DNA of 64,000 nt, taken from assembly GCA_034769895.1 (NCBI GenBank), contig CM068369.1, forward strand, positions 145,225,574 through 145,289,573, read 5' to 3'. The position numbers and the translations under genes were made by a program. The notes under the pieces were generated by a model. It was not told the origin of the DNA, made no database searches, and was given only the letters and a program-made list of their open reading frames with translations. Below are positions 10,725 to 20,450 of the stretch, in pieces (position 1 is the first letter of the stretch; each line of letters starts with the position of its first letter). This DNA comes from Magicicada septendecula. Lineage: Eukaryota; Arthropoda; Insecta; Hemiptera; Cicadidae.

Positions 10725-13088
10725 CTAAATTTCTTGTTCTATGTATAATATGGCCATGTTGTTCAATCTGTCTTCTCCCATTGTACTCCTTAAATAGTTT
10801 TTAACGCGTTTCAAAACTGGAAAAGATCTTTCACCTGATGCATTTGATATCGGTATTGTTAAAAATATTTTCAAAATAATCTCAACATTAGGAAAAGTTG
10901 AAGACATTTCTGTTGCAGCTCGATAAATTTCTTATGCGGTTTTGATCGTATCATTGTTTTCTTGTAGAAATAGTAAGAACTGGTACAGTTCATTGTCAAA
11001 ATTAGAAATATCAATGTCATTTTTGTAAATATCCTTCAGGTTTTTTATAGCGTTCTTTTTTGCTTCAGTTGGTAATCTTTGGTAAAAAAAATACCCTAAA
11101 TGTTTTATAACAGCTTCATATGTCTGAGTTCTTCGAGATAGTTCTGCCTTGGTGCTATCGCATATGACATACAATGAATTAACATGAAATTTTCCCTTCT
11201 TGCAAATTCATGACCGACTTCTTTGCTTTCATCGAAAAACATTTTTCTATTCTCTGGCCTACAAGCTTATCCATCTTCTTCATCAAATGATAGACCTGAT
11301 AACTCAGTTGCTTTTTTTTCAACTTTTCCAAATTCTTCTCTGAAATCTTCGATAAAATTCTCTAGTGACCTTAGTAGAATAGGGCCTTTTAATAGTTCAC
11401 ACTACACTGATTGCAGTGATTTGCTAGTAGCATTTATTCTCTGTAGAATGATATTCCAAATCACTGTCATCAGGGCGGTTTCATATTTTTCCATTTTTTC
11501 CATAAGCGAAGTTGCCTCAACTATTGTGGTCTTTTTTTCTTCTTTTGAGTCACAGATTTCAGCTTAAGCCTCTTTTATATAGGTGTAACCAAGTTTTATA
11601 GCCCGTACAGCATCTGCTCTTGCTGACCATCTTGTGTCTGAAACTCTCTTCACTGAGACGGCATGTTCACACTTTTCCAACTTTTTGCACAAAACTTGCC
11701 AGCGATGGGTTGACGCAGAAAAAAATGCGAATAAATTCTGTACAAACATAAAATATTGAATCGCAGCGCTTCAACTTTCTGCAGCAAAATTTCTGATTAA
11801 ATTTAAAGAGTGACTGGCACAAGGTATATAAACCGCATTTGGACTGTGTTCTTTAATATGTGCCTGTAGACCTGAGTACTTCCCTGACATATTGGAAGCA
11901 TTGTCAAATGATTGTCCAAACAATTTTTAATATATACTCCTAATTTTGCTAAAATTTGGTATACTTGTTGTTCCAAATATGAAGACGTATGTTCTTCTAT
12001 GGGGATGAATCCCACAAAACTTTCTTTGATATCACCACTGGGTAAAACATATCTTATGACAAATGTCAGTTGATCAACATGTGACACATCGGACATAGAG
12101 TCAATGATCATACTGTAATATTCGCACCCTTAATTTTATCAATTATGTGCGCTCTTACTTGTTTACCAATGATGCCTATAAATTCGTCACAAATATGGTG
12201 AGACAAATAGCTAACATTTCCTCGTCCTCGATTGGCATATTTCTGTAGGTGCAACTTCAAAAAATCGTCATATTCACTGAGATATTCCAAACACATCAAG
12301 TAATTTCCTTTTCTTGTAGAATCCTGGCCTTCTTCGTGACCTCTGAATGCTAGCCCTAAATGACTCAAGAATTTTATAGCCGATATTATTCGTTTCAAGA
12401 CATCTTTCCAATAATGTTCTTCATTTTCTCTCCTCTGCAATAACTGAGAATCAATTCTATTAAACTTTGATGACCTTTTATACAAAGTACACATGGCTGA
12501 TATATGCTCTTTTGCTACTTCGTGGTCGGATAAAGATGCCATAATTGATTTCCAATTTTGAAAACCAGTTATTAATTTGGACTTTGATGTCGAAAACAGT
12601 TTGCAAGGGTAGCAGTAAGCACTTTTGCTTGTTTCTGAAAATACTAGCCAATTTCTCTCTTCCTTGATTCCATTTGTTTTTATCCTGTAAAAATGATCAT
12701 AGGAAAGTCCTCTATAATACACTTCATCTCTATCTTTGTACGCTGATTTTAATGCCTCTATATTCCCGATGTTCTTTGGTTTGTTTCTAAGAATATGGTC
12801 AATCATTGCATCTGTTAATATCGTAGGCCATAGAGCTATATCATCTAGTACATTGACGTCTAAATCGGTGCGTCTTAATGGACTATCTCTATCTTCTGTG
12901 TTTTCGCAATCACCATCTTCAGTAGCACTTTCAACCTTTTGATTCTCGACTTGTTCTTTTCCTTCCTTTTCCTCTTCTTCTTCGTCTTGTTTTCCATCAA
13001 TTTTTTCACTTATACATGCTTCAGAAGAAACTTCGAAGGTAGGATTACATTCGGAGTTACCAGAAGCAGACGATGAGGGCAGCTCCAT
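10725..13088 (-). pseudogene. hAT transposase, ZMYM1/TTF-finger type, frame-broken
   Basis: The longest open part runs from ATG 13088 to 12108. It has an acidic N-terminal region, then a TTF-type zinc finger around NWLVFSETSKSAYCYPCKLF, then the DUF4371 stretch with FLSHLGLAFRGHEE. A frame shift follows near 12110 and another near 11930. Translating the downstream frames shows DNASNMSGKYSGLQAHIKEH, a conserved catalytic-core block, and DTRWSARADAV near 11640. The C-terminal hAT dimerisation motif SNASGERSFPVLKRVKNY lies near 10840. An in-frame stop follows at 10725. The parts are in the right order, and several breaks show that this is a dead transposase copy. Confidence 0.88.
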
Positions 13089-13265
13089 CTCTGTACTGAT
13101 GACTAAAAATTTATGCAATGCATTTTTCTGACTTTCAGCAATTTATAGATTTCGTTTTAGCTTGTTTCTTTTTTCTGCCCTGCTTTGATAACGCTTCATT
13201 TTTTCGCCCTGAAAAAAATAGTTTTCACCTTTTGTAATCTATTTTGGAACCTATCAGGTACTTGT

Positions 13266-13520
13266 TTAACCCTTTCAGTGCCACTGACGCATTCATGCAA
13301 CGCTGACAGTCCATGCCTGCCGTGCCACTGACGTATCAATACGCAGCAGTGTTTCAGCTATCTGGTGGCCAGTTTTGGTATTACAGTACCAAACTGTTCT
13401 ATATCGCGTTTATTTTTGTTCCTTTTCTGTTTTCTGTTTTTGTTTATTTATTACATGTTTTAGTATTGTTTATATAACAATGTCAAAATTTGGTCAAAAA
13501 CGTGGCACTGAAAGGGTTAA
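13266..13520. mobile_element. piggyBac-like MITE inside the hAT element
   Basis: TTAA at 13266-13269 and 13517-13520 flanks a 247-bp element whose ends are inverted: CCCTTTCAGTGCCAC on the left and GTGGCACTGAAAGGG on the right. The TTAA duplication and CCCTTT ends are the piggyBac signature. GTGCCACTGACG recurs just inside the left end as a subterminal repeat. It has no transposase and lies just upstream of the hAT transposase start, so it postdates the hAT insertion. Confidence 0.85.
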
Positions 13521-14629
13521 TCATCCAATGTTGGATGAGTAAACAATGAACAGTACTAAGAGTAGTCAAATGTTGCAAGAGTTTGGATAGAGATTGAAAT
13601 CTGAAACTTTTCAATCTATATAGGAAAGCAACAAAGGGCAGTAGAACATGCCAGAGACTGTCATTAAATAAGTTCACATCCACACTATATATTAAGTGAA
13701 TTAGACTCTAAAAATAATTACTTTTTAAAAACAACAATAAATCCTTTTATTTCTTGAAAAAAAAAGAGCAAAATATTCGTCTTGTCTCCCCCCCTCCCCC
13801 ACCATCAGCTGATCTCGCGGCCATGCTGTACAATTCAGCCACTCCGTAAAGAAATCCCAACTGAAACGGGACCATTTCATTATTATATACTACGTAAACG
13901 TACTACTATTTACTTACCACTAATGGTACAAAAAACTCAGAGACAGACTCAAACTCTTAAAACACAATGGATTACATGGACTCAAACTCGAACTCGAACA
14001 CAATGGATTACGTGAGCGCTGCAAGAGTTACAAGAGTGCAGTGATGCCAACGGTGGCTACCGATCGCAACGCGCAGTCGCAATTTCACGTATTTATTTAA
14101 AATGATTCAAATGCAACTTTTCATACTGCTAAGAGATTTGTAAAATCAATCACTTCTTATTACTAAGATGTATATTTGACATTATAGTATACTCGATGTA
14201 GATAATAAATTAACAGTTTTAATTACGAGTCTTTCGCTTTTGGCTTTTGCGTTTACATGTAGAATACGTGAATAATGTTAAATATTGCATCTTTCGCTTT
14301 TCTGTTGTGGCAGTTTTTAACTAGGAATCTATCGATCTCAGGGCCCCTTGTAGATTTGGAGGCCCCTGGCGGCCGCCAGGTCTGCCAGCCGCTTAATCCG
14401 CCCCTGCAACCAGTGTTACATAAGCTCTCCCCTACTCACATACAATTATACTGCAACAAAAATAATCAAACTACAATATGAATAGTCTCCATTTTTAACG
14501 CTCCATTGGTTTTGAAACCAATACTTGTAATATAAACAAAAATCTTATTTATAAATGAATATAATTACAATTACAGGCAGTTAAATTTGTAATTAAAACA
14601 ATATTCTACTGAATATGCAACATTTCTAG

Positions 14630-14863
14630 AATCAATGTACTATTTCGAATGGACATGGTAGACAAAGTCATAGAAGACAAGAAAGCTTCATTCAAATCTG
14701 TCATAAGGAAGTTTAATATTGCAAAGTTTAATATGGAAGCTGAAAAAGAAGAAATAGTGTTGCGGAAAGGTGAACTTTTAGATTACAGAACAAGCTTGGA
14801 AAAGTTTATAAAAATAAATACAAATCCTCAAACAGGAACAATATGTGCTGATAAATATTTACG
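14630..14863 (+). CDS. CCDC113: CCDC113-like gene, exon c (central coiled coil)
   Basis: Acceptor CATTTCTAG and donor GTAAGT bound 78 residues of charged helix, including VIEDKKASFKSVIRKFN, RKGELLDYRTSLEKFI and a final GTICADKYLR. It enters at phase 2 from the 2194-2419 exon and leaves at phase 2. The end matches the start of the conserved CCDC113/CCDC96 coiled-coil domain (Pfam DUF4201 region), where family members read roughly G.I.AEK..RY.EDKLR..D, completed by the next exon. A 39-kb intron packed with transposons follows. A start at the internal ATG 14649 is not needed because the frame is open back to the acceptor. Confidence 0.78.
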
Positions 14864-17739
14864 GTAAGTACAGTACAGTGTCATAAGTACAGATTTGCTT
14901 TAGTATTCTGTTTGGGTTATGTTATGCCTATTGTATTACCTATGTGTATCTCAGAAAGGCCGTATGTTATTTACAAGAGAATGGAGAAGTCATAAAAGAA
15001 ATGGTTCATTTGGTTAGTTATATCAGAGCTTTATAGTAAAAACACCTGAATCAGTACAATTAATAGATCTATTGTACGTGGATAGGTGCAGTAGCCATAC
15101 TCCATGTGAGTAAAGTTAGATGGTATTATTGTATTATTGATCTCAATAATTATTAAGCCAAGTATTTGTTTGTATCATCTGTTTCAGGTAGAATGACAGT
15201 AATGTGTTCTATCAGGCTCAGATAAATAAGGTCAAACTTATTAAACTAAAACCCATAAAATAAAAGAAATAAAACCCCTATAGTAACCTAGAAGTACAAT
15301 ACAGTATCTAATAAAAATTGATGTATTATAATTTATAAGAAAAATTGTAAACAATGTTTATTAGTAGAAGTGAAGTGAGAAGTGGAAAAGAATAGTAATT
15401 AATCAAGCAGACAGGACTGTGTAAGTTAATGAATTCTGTCAGTGACAAAATAAGTGTAAACACAAACTGTCCAAAAGAACAAAAGTGTGAACAACAAAAC
15501 AAAAAAGGGTATAACACAATATTGGGGTAATGATGATAGTTGTTCCCAATTATGCTTTTAAATTAAAAAGAAGAATTACCAATTTTGTAATTAATTATAA
15601 AAGCTCCCTATGTCTTTTTAACATTTTTAATGTTGATTCAAAGGGACATCAATACCAATAATGAACACTACCTATTCAATTAGGAAGAATTAAATTAAAT
15701 TGGTTTGATGTAATCATTGAATAACAGAATAAAATAAACTAGGAAAAATGATAGTAATATAAGTTAAACAGTGTTGTTAGATTTATTAAGAATTAGTTAT
15801 TTTTTATTATATGTTAAACAGTTTTTGTGTTTTTTGGGAAGTTAGTTTATCTGTTTAGTGTTTATCAAGAGTCTCAGTCATGAAGACATGACATTGAGTT
15901 AACATGGTTGTATTTTTTGTTGATGTAATAATATTATAAGAATACGAAGAGTATGTTAATCCAATGAAATAAGATACTAGAGAGCATTTATAATTAATAA
16001 GAAGGGTTCAAACCAAAAGGCCAAATAATAAATACCAAAATGAAACATGGTACTGAAAGGATCACCATGACATAGGCTAATGTTAAAATAAATAAACTAT
16101 TGTCAGAATAGCCAGTAAAGTAACAAACCAATATAAATTAATCAGGAATAATAAAATTAACAAAATACAGCATTTCTATAATGGTAATCACATTTTTAGA
16201 ATACATAAATAAATTAGAAAATGTTTTTGTGAATGTCAAACTGTGTAAAGACATGAAAAACCAAATTTTGTAAATGTGCTAAACCATCTATTAGGAAACA
16301 CACACATATCAAATGAGATACCAAAATGTTTGTCTTATTATAAGGAAGATCACTGTATAATTCAATTTAGGTACAATTAAGTATTAATTAGAGAGTAATT
16401 TGGAGTGGAAAATGTAAAAACCATATATTTTAAATAATAAGAGTCATGTGACACCTAAGTTCAACGGTATTGACCAATGGGCATGTAGCTAATTTTGGTC
16501 AAGCCGGTTGAAAGCAAAAGAAAATACATTATTCTATTGTTAGACATAAAAGTGTGCAGGTCAGCTCTGTGTAGCCAAGAACAAAAGTATAGCAAAGAAT
16601 CAAATCTGAGTTGGAGAAAAGAAGCAAAATTATTATAACACCAAAGTATAAAATAAAAATGAAAACAAAATGAAGATAATAGAATAATAATAACAAATAA
16701 CAGAAGAATAAGTAAGAAGAATATCATACATAAATAAGATAAAATAAAGTGAAAATATTTCTACTAGATACTGGTGAGAAATTACCTTATTCTAATAATA
16801 CAGTTTACAACTAGACAAACACCAAGATTAACTTCACGAACACTTTTAAACAGAACAATAGTGAAAAGAGAAGAGATTTAAATATAAACACAGTGAACAT
16901 TATTAGTAAATCATTTATTTGAAAGAAACTGGTGGCAAATATTTTTCACATTGTGTGAAGTGAGTAACAAGCGGCCATCTTGGCATTTTGATTAACTTGG
17001 ACTCTGGGAGACACCATGACAGTTTTGTTGTAATAATTTAAATTAAATTATTATTTTGTTATATTTAAATAAAATTAACTCTGTATTCTATTAGCGATTA
17101 AGATTTTAAAATAATTGTGAGGTATTGTACTTCATGTATGCATTTCTAAACTTTTTAATAGCAGTTAACCAAGAACCCACGAAGTAATATTATAAAATAA
17201 AAAATAATTTTTGTCACAATCGAACTGAGTGAAAGAGTCGATCCGGGAAATAAATAACTTCGACCTAAAAATCGTCGAACTGAATTTCAAATAAAATAAA
17301 AGTTAATGAAAATAATAAACTGGTCTTAAATGAGTTTTATTTTTAAAAAATAAATTGAGATTAAAAGATTTTTAGGTAATTAAAGAAGAGTGAACTCACA
17401 TTGGCAATTGAAACTTAATCGGAACCAGGAAATTACAAAGATAACCTACATTAACCAATTTGATATCACAGTCGAACTGAACATAAAGAAAACATTCCCT
17501 ATAGAAATTCCATTTTTTTATCAAACCAACAAAAGTAAAATTAAATGATATTTAAAATATTTAATTAATAATTTTTTAACAACAAAATCAAAGCAAAATA
17601 AATTGAATTAATCAAATTAAATTCAAAGAAAAAGAACAAAAAATATTTATTTAATTTTTTTTTTTAATAAATATTTCACCAGTTAAAACAAGATAATTAA
17701 AAAGAGAGAACACTATACAAAAGATAGAAACGAACAGTT

Positions 17740-17740
<1 letters not shown>
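14864..17740. other. Start of intron 3, nothing recognised
   Basis: Very AT-rich sequence with scattered short frames and no protein similarity that I can see. An open stretch near 14955-15015 could look like a small exon, but it neither extends the coiled coil nor fits the splice phase. Confidence 0.6.

Positions 17741-17780
<40 letters not shown>
17741..17780. repeat. (TA)n microsatellite
   Basis: About 40 bp of TA dinucleotide directly left of the Tc1/mariner-like element. This is the kind of site where TA-targeting transposons insert. Confidence 0.9.
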
Positions 17781-17783
<3 letters not shown>

Positions 17784-19455
17784 ATTCACGAAGATATGCA
17801 GACTTTAGGAGCTCATTCTACATGTAAAAATAAAGAAAAAAGTTCATATAAATATAGGTCCGCAAACGGTTCGTTAGCGAGTTACGGCTCGCGAACCAGT
17901 TCCCCTTGATTTCTATTCCCACGGTAAAATGACACCATCCTGAAATTCTTGGGGTAAAAAGTGAAGGGTAAATTTAATGGTTTCTTATGGTTTCTGATTT
18001 GAAAAATTGAATAAAAGTGGTCCCAGAGCTCTACCTCAATTAATTTTTAAGAAAAACTGTGTAAAACACAAAACATTGGAGTCGAAAAACACAAAAATAA
18101 ATTCGTTAGTTCACCAATAAACAAATAAAATGTCTAACTAACTTTGTAGAGAATTTAATTATGAATAAATTGCTGTGTATAATGTCTAATAAAAATAGGT
18201 ACAAATTTGAGAAATTTGACTTTAATTAAAAACAAAACAGACCAAAATGCGCCAGAAAAGTGTTACAATTTACAAGAAATGGCATTGTAAACTTTCGAAA
18301 CACCCACATGAGACTGCTGCAAGACATGGTCAACATACTTTGTTATTTAATGTGTGGTTCGGTCTTCTGGGTAATCTCCTAGGCCCTTTTTCCTTACCAC
18401 CAAGGCTTAAGGGAAGACTACATTTTTCGCAAACGAACTGATGGAACTCTTGGAGATAGAGTGTAGATAGGTTTTTTGAATCTGCTCACTACTGTCGTGA
18501 TGTGATGAACCCTTTAAATAATACATTCGGTAAGCGATGGATTGGTCGAAACGGACCCGTAAAATGGGCACCTCGATCTCTCCTGACCTCACGCCAGCAC
18601 ACTTTTTCCTTTGGGGTTGGATGAAGTCGTTAGTTTATTCCGCTCGTATTGGCACACAAAAAGAATTGAGACTTCGCATAATAGAAGCTGGAGCTACTGT
18701 TAAGAATAATTCTGATGCTATAAGACATGCACGGTTTTCCTGGATTCGCCGAGCTGAATTCTGCGTTCAACAAAATGGCGGCCATAGTGAACAATTGCTT
18801 TGAATGAACTTTGCAGCTTTTATCAATTTAAAAAAATTAATATTTAATTATTTGAAGAAAAATCAATAATGTAAGTTTTTAATTTGTTTTGAATCACATT
18901 TGTTGTGAACACGTTTATGAAAACAATCTTCGTTTTGTTTAAAATGTAAGACGTTTCTGGCGCATTTTGGTCTGTTTTGTTTTTAATTAAAGTCAAGTTT
19001 CTCAAATTTGTACCTATTTTTATTAGACATTATACACAGCAATTTATTCATAATTAAATTGTCTACAAAGTTAGTTAGACATTTTATTTGTTTATTGGCG
19101 AACTAACGAATTTATTTTATCCCAAATCGAAAAATGTGTGTTTTTCGACTCCAATGTTTTGTGTTTTACACAGTTTTTCTTAAAAATTAATTGAGGTAGA
19201 GCTCTGGGACCACTTTTATTCAATTTTTCAAATCAGAAACCATAAGGAACCATTAAATTTACCCTTCACTTTTTACCCCAAGAATTTCAGTATGGTGTCA
19301 TTTTACCGTGGGAATAGAAATCAAGGGGAACTGGTTCGCGAGCCGTAACTCGCTAACGAACCGTTTGCGGACCTATATTTATATGAACTTTTTTCTTTAT
19401 TTTTACATGTAGAATGAGCTCCTAAAATCTCTGCATATCTTCGTGAATCACCCTG
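17778..19455 (+). mobile_element. Tc1/mariner-like element with about 480-bp inverted repeats
   Basis: The right end reads TTCGTGAATCACCCTG followed by TA. The left end mirrors it from TTCACGAAGATATGCAG after a TA tract, slightly eroded. The two arms (about 17778-18260 and 18950-19455) match in inverted orientation almost throughout, for example TTCGTTAGCGAGTTACGGCT on the left and its complement near 19345. Such long arms make a foldback structure. The roughly 690-bp core carries transposase remnants. The TA flanks and the transposase motif place it in the Tc1/mariner superfamily. Confidence 0.85.
18537..18803 (+). pseudogene. Tc1/mariner transposase C-terminal remnant
   Basis: The frame encodes SPDLTPAHFFLWGWMKS, which matches the conserved SPDL.P.DFFLWG block around the last catalytic Asp of mariner-type transposases. 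A helical tail and a stop at about 18803 follow. The third catalytic Asp appears retained, but the N-terminal DNA-binding domain and the first catalytic residues are missing. The remaining 18247-18530 part is scrambled by stops. Non-functional. Confidence 0.8.
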
Positions 19456-19469
19456 TATATATATATATA

Positions 19470-19915
19470 AATTGTGATGTTTTCAATTTGTTTCTTCTGC
19501 AAGTAGATAATATTGAATATTCTTTTTAACACCTGACGCACGTTTCACTGAAAAATATCAGTATCATCAGAGGTTTCTAAGTGAATTAATAGCAATCAAT
19601 AATTCTATTAATATAAAATTAACGAATAATTTATAATAATGTGTGGCTAAATTGGATTTATATATATTTGGTTTTTTGTATGCATTTAGGTGTTCAAAAT
19701 AACGTTTTTTCAGCTGTTTTTTTGTTCGTCCTATATAACATTTATTGCAATCTTGGCATTCAATTTTGTATATACCGTTGGTTGTTGTATTATCTTTGTT
19801 GTGTGAGCTATTTAGATTTTGTAATTTAGTTTTATTAGTTTTTGTATGCTATTTTTATATCTGTGTTTTTAAATAGTTTTGTTAGTTTTGTCATTTTATT
19901 ATTTATATATGTGAA
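19470..19915 (-). mobile_element. Penelope-like element 3' part with GIY-YIG domain
   Basis: On the minus strand near 19780-19680 the translation reads NGIYKIECQDCNKCYIGRTK followed by KKRYFEHLNAY. This is the GIY-YIG endonuclease core with the CXXC knuckle that Penelope-like elements carry after their reverse transcriptase. Stops interrupt the sequence beyond it. Downstream on the same strand comes a hammerhead-like motif at 19531-19574. The reverse transcriptase is absent. It faces away from the + strand copy that follows at about 19945. Confidence 0.75.
19531..19574 (-). ncRNA. Hammerhead ribozyme motif of a Penelope-like element
   Basis: Read on the minus strand: stem I ACCT, core CTGATGA, one extra T, stem II ACTGA/TCAGT with a 7-base loop, GAAA, a minimal stem III with GTGC loop, then C and stem I strand AGGT. 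This is the order of a type I minimal hammerhead, and Penelope-like elements are known to carry such motifs. The extra base before stem II may weaken it. Activity is not shown by sequence. Confidence 0.6.
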
Positions 19916-19944
19916 TGTGGCCCATTTTTTGTTGTTGTTATTAT

Positions 19945-20440
19945 TTATGCAATAAACATGCAATAAACACAGGACATGAATTCCCAGACATAACCAATGT
20001 AACACTAATAAAACATATACCACACAAAGGCACCATAATGAACACTGGGAAAATTTACAGATTTACAAACATAAAACACAAAACAAACTAATACCAGAAC
20101 AAATACAAATCAATACAAAACATGACACAATATTCAAAGCACTCAACATCGAAAATACACAAAATACAAAAACAGATACCACAACCACACACAATAATGC
20201 AACTTTAAAAGACCAAAGACCAACAAACTACATTAATAACAGCCAGATGCCAACGAACAAATATTTCACCAGAAACAAGATGGCGAAGGCTGAAGATGAG
20301 AGAACAGGAACTCTCGAAACATGTCCCTAATAGGGAAAAAAGTATATCTTGAGGTAAATTTAGTTATAAATATTAAAGTATTATATACATCAAGAAACGG
20401 ACTGTAGCAGAAAGTGATTGAAATATATATATATATATAC
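19945..20440 (+). mobile_element. Penelope-like element 3' end, + strand copy
   Basis: The translation from about 19965 gives NTGHEFPDITNVTLIKHIP, the conserved stretch downstream of the GIY-YIG core in Penelope-like proteins. A shifted frame then gives NKLIPEQIQI and IFKALN, matching the family's end. A hammerhead-like motif follows at 20287-20328. The copy starts where the minus-strand copy ends, so the two form an inverted pair. It runs up to the TA tract at 20421-20450. Confidence 0.7.
20287..20328 (+). ncRNA. Hammerhead ribozyme motif, second PLE copy
   Basis: Stem I AGG, core CTGAAGA (fits CUGANGA), an extra T, stem II GAGAG/CTCTC with an 8-base loop, GAA, stem III AC/GT with an AT loop, C, then CCT closing stem I. 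Stem I has only three pairs, so the ribozyme is marginal on its own. It has the same architecture as the 19531-19574 motif, including the extra T. Confidence 0.5.
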
Positions 20441-20450
20441 ATATATATAT
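20421..20450. repeat. (TA)n microsatellite, target of fossil A
   Basis: TA-rich tract immediately left of the LTR at 20451. It matches the TA tract on the far side at 40064-40093, consistent with fossil A having inserted into one TA tract. Confidence 0.85.

Larger units (their letters stand above)
10403..14406 (-). mobile_element. hAT DNA transposon, decayed, about 4.0 kb
   Basis: The ends are inverted repeats: CAGAGGCGGATTAAGC at 10403 and GCTTAATCCGCCCCTG ending at 14406. They are flanked by 8-bp target duplications CAAACAGT (10395-10402) and CAACCAGT (14407-14414) with one mismatch. Eight-base duplications are the hAT hallmark. The minus strand carries a broken transposase of the zinc-finger MYM1-like (TTF finger plus DUF4371) kind. 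A TTAA-flanked MITE lies inside at 13266-13520. The mismatch in the duplication and several frame breaks mean it no longer moves by itself. Confidence 0.9.

Noticed and set aside
14952-15018. Small exon candidate with CTCAG before and GTTAGT after
   Set aside because: Inserting it breaks the phase between exons c and d and interrupts the conserved coiled-coil motif.
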